Below are positions 1 through 6,502 of a stretch of 19,196 nt of DNA, piece after piece. Made by a program: the position numbers and the translations under genes. Each line of letters begins with the position of its first letter. Positions within the stretch are counted from its first letter, which is position 1. The DNA comes from Comamonadaceae bacterium (GTDB lineage: Bacteria > Pseudomonadota > Gammaproteobacteria > Burkholderiales > Burkholderiaceae_C), in the NCBI GenBank assembly GCA_947458415.1, contig CANGZG010000027.1, positions 1 to 19,196 on the forward strand. The letters run 5' to 3'. A model generated the notes under the pieces. That model worked only from the letters and a program-made list of their open reading frames with translations. It did not search any database and was not told the DNA's origin.

Positions 1-588
1 ATGCAAATTGTGCAGCCCACCACCGCCAGCCAAATCTTCCACGTGCTGCGTCGCCAAAGGGGGCGCAACCTCAGAAAACCGCTGATCATCTTCACGCCCA
101 AGTCCCTGCTGCGCCACAAAGATGCCACGTCGCCTGTGTCCGAGTTCACCAAGGGTGGTTTCCAAACCATCATTCCTGAAGTCAAAGACATCAAGGCCGA
201 CAAGGTGAAACGCGTGGTGGTGTGCAGTGGCAAGGTTTATTACGACCTGGCCAAAAAGCGCGAAGAGGCCGGTCATGATGACACGGTGTTGATGCGCCTC
301 GAGCAGCTCTATCCGTTCCCGCACAAAGTGTTTGCGGCTGAGCTGAAAAAATACCCGAACGCCACCGAGGTGTTGTGGTGCCAAGATGAACCGCAAAACC
401 AAGGTGCATGGTTTTTTGTGCAGCACTACTTGTTTGAAAACATGGCCTCTGGTCAAAAACTGGGGTACAGCGGGCGCGCCGCGTCAGCCTCGCCCGCGGT
501 CGGTTATTCGCATTTGCACCAAGAGCAACAAAAAGCGTTGGTCGACGGTGCATTCGGCCGCCTCAAAGGTTTCATCCTGACCAAATAA
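1..588 (+). CDS. sucA: 2-oxoglutarate dehydrogenase E1 component, C-terminal part (5' end outside window)
   Basis: This is the thiamine-diphosphate-dependent E1 subunit, which decarboxylates 2-oxoglutarate and passes the succinyl group to the lipoyl arm of E2 in the TCA cycle. Only the last 195 residues are present, about a fifth of the usual ~930-950. The ATG at position 1 is therefore an internal Met (family context NMQVVQPTTASQ), not a start. Family blocks seen are RKPLIIFTPKSLLRHK, VVVCSGKVYYDLA, RLEQLYPFPHK, CQDEPQNQGAWFF and GRAASASPAVGYSHLHQEQQ, ending in FILTK and TAA at 586-588. One oddity is RRQRGRNLRKP near residues 17-27, where relatives that I recall carry a hydrophobic pair after RRQ. 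It heads the sucA-sucB-lpdA operon, with sucB 49 bases downstream. The identity is secure; the promoter and N-terminus lie outside the window. Confidence 0.97.
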   Translation: MQIVQPTTASQIFHVLRRQRGRNLRKPLIIFTPKSLLRHKDATSPVSEFTKGGFQTIIPEVKDIKADKVKRVVVCSGKVYYDLAKKREEAGHDDTVLMRLEQLYPFPHKVFAAELKKYPNATEVLWCQDEPQNQGAWFFVQHYLFENMASGQKLGYSGRAASASPAVGYSHLHQEQQKALVDGAFGRLKGFILTK

Positions 589-637
589 GTGCTGCCCTCA
601 GCGCGTTATTGACCCATTTTTCATCCAGGAATTCACC

Positions 638-1882
638 ATGTCTATCGTTGAAGTCAAAGTCCCCCAGTTGTCCGAGTCCGTGGCCGAAGCCACGTTGTTG
701 CAATGGAAAAAGAAAGTTGGCGAAGCTGTCAGTGCCGATGAGATCTTGATCGATGTCGAGACCGACAAAGTGGTGCTCGAAGTGCCCGCTCCGTCAGCCG
801 GTGTGTTGGTCGAGATACTGTGTGCCGACGGCAGCACCGTCATGGCAGACCAACTCATCGCCCGCATCGACACCGCAGCCACCGCGTCCGCGACGGCTGC
901 CCCGGTTGCTGCCAAACCCGCTGTTGCCGCTGCTCCGGTAGCTGTAGCCAGTGCCAGCGCAGCCAAATCAGATGTGTTGATGCCAGCCGCTGCCAAATGT
1001 ATGGCCGATCACCAACTGCCAGCAGGTTCAGTGACAGGCACCGGCAAAGACGGTCGCGTCACCAAAGGCGATGTGTTGGGAGCGGTGGCCACCGGTGTCA
1101 AGCCTGCGGCAGCCGCCATCCCCACCGGCGTGCCCACCAAGCTATTGCCGCAGGTCGATGGTCCATCGGTCGATCTGGGTGAGCGTCCAGAACAACGCGT
1201 CCCCATGAGCCGTTTGCGCGCCCGTGTCGCCGAACGTTTGTTGCAATCGCAATCAACCAACGCCATCCTCACCACGTTCAACGAAGTGAACATGGCACCG
1301 GTGATGGAAATGCGCAAGCGGTTTCAAGAAAAATTCGAAAAAGAACACGGCGTCAAGATCGGCTTCATGAGCTTTTTCGTCAAAGCCGCCGTGCATGCCT
1401 TGAAGAAATTCCCGGTGCTCAATGCGTCTGTCGATGGCAATGACATCGTCTACCACGGTTACTTTGACATTGGCATCGCGGTCGGTTCACCGCGTGGCTT
1501 GGTCGTGCCGATCTTGCGCAACGCTGATCAAATGAGTTTTGCTGACATCGAGAAAAAAATCGCCGAATACGGCGCCAAAGCACGCGACGGCAAACTCGGC
1601 ATCGAAGAGATGACGGGTGGCACGTTCTCCATCAGCAACGGTGGCGTGTTTGGTTCCATGTTGTCCACGCCAATCATCAACCCGCCCCAGTCTGCGATTT
1701 TGGGCGTGCACGCCACCAAAGACCGCGCGGTGGTGGAAAACGGGCAGGTGGTGGTTCGCCCCATCAATTACTTGGCCATGTCTTACGACCACCGCATCAT
1801 CGATGGCCGTGAAGCTGTCTTGGGCCTGGTCGCGATGAAAGAGGCATTGGAAGACCCCGCCCGTTTGTTGTTTGACATTTAA
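638..1882 (+). CDS. sucB: Dihydrolipoyllysine succinyltransferase, E2 of 2-oxoglutarate dehydrogenase
   Basis: E2 core of the 2-oxoglutarate dehydrogenase complex, which moves the succinyl group from its lipoyl arm to CoA to give succinyl-CoA. The 414 residues show the standard layout. An N-terminal lipoyl domain (about 1-77) carries the lipoylated Lys44 in VETDKVVLE. Next comes an Ala/Pro/Val-rich flexible linker (about 80-110) and a peripheral subunit-binding domain (about 113-152, containing GTGKDGRVTKGDVL) that docks E1/E3. A second linker leads to the acyltransferase domain (about 180-414), with the catalytic signature SYDHRIIDGREAV giving His385 and Asp389. The ATG at 638 has an AGGA ribosome site at 627-630 with 7 bases of spacing. 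It follows sucA by 49 bases and precedes lpdA by 11 bases. The succinyl-type assignment over the acetyl-type rests on the operon and the overall sequence. Full length, no defects seen. Confidence 0.97.
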   Translation: MSIVEVKVPQLSESVAEATLLQWKKKVGEAVSADEILIDVETDKVVLEVPAPSAGVLVEILCADGSTVMADQLIARIDTAATASATAAPVAAKPAVAAAPVAVASASAAKSDVLMPAAAKCMADHQLPAGSVTGTGKDGRVTKGDVLGAVATGVKPAAAAIPTGVPTKLLPQVDGPSVDLGERPEQRVPMSRLRARVAERLLQSQSTNAILTTFNEVNMAPVMEMRKRFQEKFEKEHGVKIGFMSFFVKAAVHALKKFPVLNASVDGNDIVYHGYFDIGIAVGSPRGLVVPILRNADQMSFADIEKKIAEYGAKARDGKLGIEEMTGGTFSISNGGVFGSMLSTPIINPPQSAILGVHATKDRAVVENGQVVVRPINYLAMSYDHRIIDGREAVLGLVAMKEALEDPARLLFDI

Positions 1883-1893
1883 AGAAGAAAAAC

Positions 1894-3321
1894 ATGAGTA
1901 AACCATTCGATGTCATCGTCATCGGTGCTGGCCCTGGCGGCTACATCGCTGCCATTCGCGCCGCACAACTTGGCAAGCAAGTGGCTTGCATCGATGAATG
2001 GAAAAACGCCTCTGGCGGACCAGCACCGGGCGGCACCTGTACCAACGTGGGTTGCATTCCCTCCAAAGCCTTGTTGCAGTCGTCTGAGCATTTCGACCAA
2101 GCCCAACACCATTTTTCAGACCACGGTATCAGCGCCAAAGAGGTGAAGATGGCCGTGGCCAAAATGCTGTCTCGCAAAGACACCGTGGTCAAGCAAAACA
2201 ACGACGGCATCTTGTATTTGTTCAAGAAAAACAAAGTCACTTTCTTCCACGGCAGAGGCAGTTTTGCCAGCAAATCTGAAGCGGGGTATGAAATCAAAGT
2301 CGTTGGCCAAACCGAAGAATCGTTGGTGGCCAAGCACATCATTGTTGCGACAGGTTCCAGCGCACGAGCCTTGCCAGGCGCCCCTTTTGATGAAGAACAG
2401 ATCCTGTCCAATGACGGTGCGTTGCGCATCGGCGCGGTACCGAAACAACTGGCGTTGATTGGTTCAGGCGTCATCGGTTTGGAGATGGGCTCTGTCTGGC
2501 GACGTCTCGGCGCACAAGTCACCATCTTGGAAGGTCTGCCCACTTTCTTGGGCGCGGTCGATGAGCAGATTGCCAAAGAAGCGAAAAAGGTATTTGATAA
2601 ACAAGGGTTGAACATCCAACTCGGCGTCAAAGTCGGTGACATTGCGCGCAGCAAAAAAGGCGTCAGCGTCAACTACACCAACGCCAAAGGCGAACCCCAG
2701 CGGCTCGAGGTTGACAAATTGATCGTGTCGATTGGACGCGTGCCCAACACTAACGGCTTGAATGTCGAAGCCGTGGGTTTGCAGCTGGACGAGCGTGGTG
2801 CCATCGTGGTTGACGCGGATTGCCAAACAAACTTGCCAGGCGTCTGGGCGGTCGGTGATGTGGTGCGTGGGCCCATGCTTGCACACAAAGCCGAGGAAGA
2901 GGGCGTCGCGGTCGCCGAGCGCATTGCCGGACAACACGGCCATGTCGATTTCAATTTGGTGCCTTGGGTCATCTACACCAGCCCGGAAATCGCATGGGTT
3001 GGACGCACCGAACAGCAACTCAAGCAGGACGGCGTGGCTTACAAGGCCGGCAGCTTTCCCTTTTTGGCCAATGGCCGCGCACGTGCGTTGGGCGACACCA
3101 CGGGCATGGTGAAGATGTTGGCCGATGCACACACCGATGAAATTTTGGGCGTGCACATCATGGGACCGCAGGCCAGCGAATTGATAGCCGAGGCGACTGT
3201 GGCCATGGCATTCAAAGCCAGCGCGGAGGACATTGCGCGCATTTGCCATGCCCACCCATCGCTGAGTGAATCGACCAAAGAAGCGGCCTTGGCTGTCGAC
3301 AAACGCACGTTGAATTTTTAA
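1894..3321 (+). CDS. lpdA: Dihydrolipoyl dehydrogenase, E3 component
   Basis: FAD-dependent E3 enzyme that reoxidises dihydrolipoyl groups on E2 and reduces NAD+. The 475 residues match the usual length. The N-terminus has the FAD-binding GAGPGGYIAAIRAAQLG (about 11-27). The redox-active disulfide is Cys49/Cys54 in GGTCTNVGCIPSKALL, preceded by a short glycine-rich insert (SGGPAPGG) that I associate with betaproteobacterial E3. An NAD-binding GSGVIGLEMGSVW lies mid-protein and the second FAD motif is WAVGDVVRGPMLAHKAEEEG. The dimerisation domain ends with the catalytic pair His454 and Glu459 in HAHPSLSE. The ATG at 1894 follows a GAAGAA-rich stretch, 11 bases after sucB. The next gene, a CoA-transferase, begins 11 bases after the TAA. 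E3 can also serve other 2-oxoacid dehydrogenases and glycine cleavage; placement points mainly to the 2-oxoglutarate complex. Confidence 0.97.
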   Translation: MSKPFDVIVIGAGPGGYIAAIRAAQLGKQVACIDEWKNASGGPAPGGTCTNVGCIPSKALLQSSEHFDQAQHHFSDHGISAKEVKMAVAKMLSRKDTVVKQNNDGILYLFKKNKVTFFHGRGSFASKSEAGYEIKVVGQTEESLVAKHIIVATGSSARALPGAPFDEEQILSNDGALRIGAVPKQLALIGSGVIGLEMGSVWRRLGAQVTILEGLPTFLGAVDEQIAKEAKKVFDKQGLNIQLGVKVGDIARSKKGVSVNYTNAKGEPQRLEVDKLIVSIGRVPNTNGLNVEAVGLQLDERGAIVVDADCQTNLPGVWAVGDVVRGPMLAHKAEEEGVAVAERIAGQHGHVDFNLVPWVIYTSPEIAWVGRTEQQLKQDGVAYKAGSFPFLANGRARALGDTTGMVKMLADAHTDEILGVHIMGPQASELIAEATVAMAFKASAEDIARICHAHPSLSESTKEAALAVDKRTLNF

Positions 3322-3332
3322 GTCACGTTGTC

Positions 3333-4679
3333 ATGCCACTGCGCGTCGTTTCCCACCCGGCGAAAACCATCTCCGCCACACAGGCGGCGGCCATGGTCAG
3401 GCCTGGCATGTGGATCGACTACGGCGCCACCTTGTGCCAGCCCGATGTGTTTGACCAAGCCTTGGCTGAACGCAAAGACGAATTGCACGATGTCAAATTT
3501 CGTTCTTGCATCACCATGCGGCCTCGCGCGGTGTTGGAATGCGACCCAGAAGGGCATCACTTTCATTGGTTCAGCATGCATTTCTCGGGCTACGACCGTC
3601 AATGGCATGACAAGGGCAGAGCCCATTATTTGCCTGTGAATTTGGGTGAAATTCCGGACTATTACCAACGCTTCATCGATCCGGTCGACATCGTGGTGTT
3701 GAAAACTTGCCGCGAGGATGAACACGGGTTTTTCAATTTCAGTGCATCCAATCTATGGCACCGCGATATCATCGAGCGCGCGAAATGCGTGATGGTTGAA
3801 GTCACTGATGGCCTGCCCTATGTCCATGGGGTTCGCAATGGTGTGCATCGCAGCGAAGTCGATTTTGTGATCGAAGGTGACCACCAAGCGGCACCGGCAC
3901 TGCCGCAACCATCAGCCACGCCGGTGGATGTCGCGGTGGGTCAATTGATCGCGGCGGAAATTGAAGATGGTGCCTGTTTGCAAATTGGCATTGGCGGCAT
4001 GCCCAATGCGGTGTGCGAGCAATTGCTGCACAGTCCTGCCCAAGACCTCGGTGTGCATTCGGAAATGCTGACCGAGGGCATGGTCAAGCTGTACCAAGCA
4101 GGCAAAGTCACCAACGCCAAAAAACAAGTTCACACGGGCAAGATGGCTTTCTCTTTTGGATTGGGCTCGCCCGGTTATTACGCCAGTTTGCACCGCAACC
4201 CTGACATGGCTTGCTTGCCCGTGCAAGACACCAATTTGCCGCACGAAATCATGCGCAACCACCGGGTGGTCGCGATCAACAACACCACGCAAATGGATTT
4301 GCAAGGCCAAGCCGCATCAGAATCCGACGGGTTTCGTCACATCAGTGGCACAGGCGGGCAGTTGCAATTTGTGCGTGGCGCTTATGCGTCTGAGGGTGGC
4401 AAATCATTCATGTGCTTGTCGTCCACCTTTGAAAAAAATGGCCTACGCAAAAGCCGCATCGCCTTGTCTCTGACGCCGGGAAACATGGTGACCACACCGC
4501 GCACCGACATGATGTATGTCGTGACCGAATACGGCATCGTCAATTTGAAAGGGAAATCGGTGCCCGAACGCGCACTGGCTTTGATTTCAATTGCCCATCC
4601 CGATTACCGCGAGGCGCTGACCCGCCAAGCCTATGAGCACCGTTTGCTTGCCCGTGGCGTCAGTTTTTCTCGCCATTAA
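3333..4679 (+). CDS. Acetyl-CoA hydrolase/transferase family protein, Cat2/4-hydroxybutyrate CoA-transferase-like
   Basis: A 448-residue family I CoA-transferase. This family moves CoA between a carboxylate and an acyl-CoA through a glutamyl-CoA intermediate. Length and motifs fit the Cat2/AbfT group (4-hydroxybutyrate or butyryl-CoA:acetate transferase) better than the ~500-residue succinyl-CoA:acetate AarC group. The likely catalytic residue is Glu244 in LGVHSEMLTEGM, close to Glu238 of the clostridial 4-hydroxybutyrate enzyme. The downstream oxyanion/CoA loop is GTGGQLQFVRGAYASEGGK (about 339-357), and the C-terminus has VVTEYGIVNLKGKS. No signal peptide is present. The gene sits 11 bases after lpdA and 21 bases before zapE, so it is probably cotranscribed with the enzyme that produces succinyl-CoA. 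The real substrate (succinyl-CoA, acetyl-CoA, 4-hydroxybutyrate or another short acid) cannot be read from sequence. The family assignment is firm; substrate is open. Confidence 0.9.
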   Translation: MPLRVVSHPAKTISATQAAAMVRPGMWIDYGATLCQPDVFDQALAERKDELHDVKFRSCITMRPRAVLECDPEGHHFHWFSMHFSGYDRQWHDKGRAHYLPVNLGEIPDYYQRFIDPVDIVVLKTCREDEHGFFNFSASNLWHRDIIERAKCVMVEVTDGLPYVHGVRNGVHRSEVDFVIEGDHQAAPALPQPSATPVDVAVGQLIAAEIEDGACLQIGIGGMPNAVCEQLLHSPAQDLGVHSEMLTEGMVKLYQAGKVTNAKKQVHTGKMAFSFGLGSPGYYASLHRNPDMACLPVQDTNLPHEIMRNHRVVAINNTTQMDLQGQAASESDGFRHISGTGGQLQFVRGAYASEGGKSFMCLSSTFEKNGLRKSRIALSLTPGNMVTTPRTDMMYVVTEYGIVNLKGKSVPERALALISIAHPDYREALTRQAYEHRLLARGVSFSRH

Positions 4680-4700
4680 AAAGCCAAAACCAAGCACACC

Positions 4701-5798
4701 ATGTCCGTCTCAGACATTTACCAACAAGAACTGAAGCAGCGTGGTTTTGCGGCTGACCCCGCGCAACTGCGGGCGGTGGATGCGTTAGAGCGTTGTGCGA
4801 GCGAGTGGACGCAATACAAACACAAACGCGGCAATTCGTTGAAAAAACTGATCAACCACCCCGACATACCCAAGGGCGTGTATTTGTACGGTGGCGTCGG
4901 TCGTGGCAAAAGTTTTTTGATGGATTGTTTTTTCAATGCCGTGCCGATTGAGCGCAAAACCCGCTTGCATTTCCATGAGTTCATGCGCGAGGTGCACCGT
5001 GAATTGAGAGACTTGCAAGGCACAGTCAACCCCTTGGATGAACTGGGTGAGCGCATGGCCAAGCGGTTCAAGTTGATTTGTTTTGACGAGTTTCACATCG
5101 CCGACATCACTGACGCCATGATCTTGCATCGCTTGCTGATGGCGATGCAGCACAACGACATTGGCTTTGTCACCACCTCCAATTTCAAGCCCGACGAGTT
5201 GTACCCTGATGGCTTGCACCGCGACAGGTTGTTGCCAGCGATCGATTTGCTCAATGCCACCATGCAGGTGGTCAATGTGGACAACGGTGTCGATTACCGT
5301 GGCCGCATGTTGGAGCAAGCACAGCTGTACCTGACACCTTGCAACGACGGCACAGAAACCCTCATGCACCAGACGTTTGACCGGTTGGCTGAATCGCCTG
5401 ACCAAGATGGGTTACTGATGATTGAAGAACGCAAGCTCTGGGCCAAACGCCGCGCAGGCGGCATGGTGTGGTTTGACTTCAAAGTGTTGTGCGGCGGGCC
5501 GCGTTCGCAAAATGATTTTTTGGAAATTGCCAGCCAATTTCACACGGTGTTCCTCAGTGGCGTGCCGCAAATGGAAGTTCGCATGTCTTCCGAGGCCAGA
5601 CGCTTCACGTGGTTGATTGATGTGTTGTATGACCGCCGGGTGAAATTGGTGCTGCAAGCCGACGTTGAGCCCGAGTTGCTCTACACCGAAGGACCGATGT
5701 CGCATGAATTTCCCAGAACCGCTTCCCGACTGCGAGAAATGCAATCTGGCGCCTTTTTGGCCTTGGGTCGCAGACTGGTGGATACTTCGCTGACATGA
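4701..5798 (+). CDS. zapE: Cell division protein ZapE (AFG1-type ATPase)
   Basis: Member of the AFG1/ZapE P-loop ATPase family. In E. coli ZapE associates with the Z-ring and is needed under some growth conditions, acting at the cytoplasmic face of the division site. The 365 residues fit the family. The Walker A is GGVGRGKSFL (G64-S71), the Walker B is LICFDEFHIADITDAMIL with Asp129/Glu130, and a sensor-like VTTSNFKPDELYPDGLHR follows. The C-terminal domain includes WFDFKVLCGGPRSQNDFLE and ends near ASRLREMQSGAFL. The ATG at 4701 starts 21 bases after the CoA-transferase. The stop codon overlaps the start of the following coiled-coil gene in an ATGA, implying translational coupling. A position after the sucAB-lpd genes is, as I recall, common in Burkholderiales. 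No missing key residues. Confidence 0.95.
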   Translation: MSVSDIYQQELKQRGFAADPAQLRAVDALERCASEWTQYKHKRGNSLKKLINHPDIPKGVYLYGGVGRGKSFLMDCFFNAVPIERKTRLHFHEFMREVHRELRDLQGTVNPLDELGERMAKRFKLICFDEFHIADITDAMILHRLLMAMQHNDIGFVTTSNFKPDELYPDGLHRDRLLPAIDLLNATMQVVNVDNGVDYRGRMLEQAQLYLTPCNDGTETLMHQTFDRLAESPDQDGLLMIEERKLWAKRRAGGMVWFDFKVLCGGPRSQNDFLEIASQFHTVFLSGVPQMEVRMSSEARRFTWLIDVLYDRRVKLVLQADVEPELLYTEGPMSHEFPRTASRLREMQSGAFLALGRRLVDTSLT

Positions 5799-6490
5799 AG
5801 CACCTTGTTTATTTCATTTTGTGTGGCGTTTTGCAATTGGCCAACCCTGCTTGGGCGCAGTCTTCTGCGGCCATCGACAAAGCACAGGCCTCACCTGAAT
5901 TGCTCCAAGGCTTGGATTTGGACGCCGAGCGAAAGCGCATCCGTTTTGAGCGTGACTTGGCCGACACCGAATACAAAACAGCGCTTAAGTTGTGCTACCA
6001 AAAATTTGCAGTCAACAGCTGCAAGCAAGATGCCTTGGACACGAAAATCAAACGTGACAACGATTTGCGCCGACAAGAAACGATTCTCAACAATGCGCTT
6101 CGAAAGCAACGTGGCGACAAAGCCCAGTTGCGTTTGGAAGACAGACAAAGCCAAGAAAAGCAATTGAAAGACGAAGAACAGCGCATGGAGCAACGCAATG
6201 TTCACCTCGACAAATTGCAAGAAAACATCGAGAAAAACGAAAAAGCCTTGGACAAAGAGCTCGAGATTGAAGCAAACCGAGAAAAATACCAACAACGCTT
6301 AGAAGAACTTCAAGAACGCAAACGCAAGCACGAAGAAAAAGCTGCCCAAGCCGCACAAAAACGCGCTGACTACCAGCGAAAACAAGAAGAGGCCGATAAA
6401 CGCCGCAAGAGCGTTGAAAAAGACGCTGCTGAGCGCAAACCCAACATGGATCCCTTGCCCACACCCAAGCCTGCGGACATGCCTCGATGA
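5795..6490 (+). CDS. Uncharacterised exported coiled-coil protein with a paired-cysteine motif
   Basis: I cannot assign a function. The 231-residue protein begins with a signal peptide (MKHLVYFILCGVLQLANPAWA, likely cleaved after Ala21 in AWA|QS), so the mature part should be periplasmic. Cys10 has Leu before it and does not fit a lipobox. A short segment around LCYQKFAVNSCKQDAL holds the only mature cysteines, Cys67 and Cys76, spaced to form a disulfide. DNDLRRQETILNNALRKQR follows; I recall similar CYQ-FAVN-C and LRRQE segments in unannotated Burkholderiales proteins. Residues about 105-212 are almost continuous charged Glu/Lys/Arg/Gln coiled coil. The tail (213-231) is proline-rich: PNMDPLPTPKPADMPR. 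It starts within the zapE stop (ATGA) and ends 12 bases before the helicase start. A division, envelope-spacer or scaffold role is only a guess from context. Confidence 0.85.
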   Translation: MKHLVYFILCGVLQLANPAWAQSSAAIDKAQASPELLQGLDLDAERKRIRFERDLADTEYKTALKLCYQKFAVNSCKQDALDTKIKRDNDLRRQETILNNALRKQRGDKAQLRLEDRQSQEKQLKDEEQRMEQRNVHLDKLQENIEKNEKALDKELEIEANREKYQQRLEELQERKRKHEEKAAQAAQKRADYQRKQEEADKRRKSVEKDAAERKPNMDPLPTPKPADMPR

Positions 6491-6502
6491 ACAGGGGCCG
6501 GT

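Noticed and set aside
1..3. ATG at position 1 as a gene start
   Set aside because: The encoded residues match the interior of the ~930-residue SucA; the frame enters from outside the window.
589..637. Possible terminator or promoter between sucA and sucB
   Set aside because: The 49 bases show no stable inverted repeat with a T run and no paired -35/-10; only the sucB ribosome site is evident.
2464..3255. Minus-strand open frame (263 codons) opposite lpdA
   Set aside because: lpdA is certain on the plus strand, and the antisense product has a His/Gln/Ala-rich composition without motifs.
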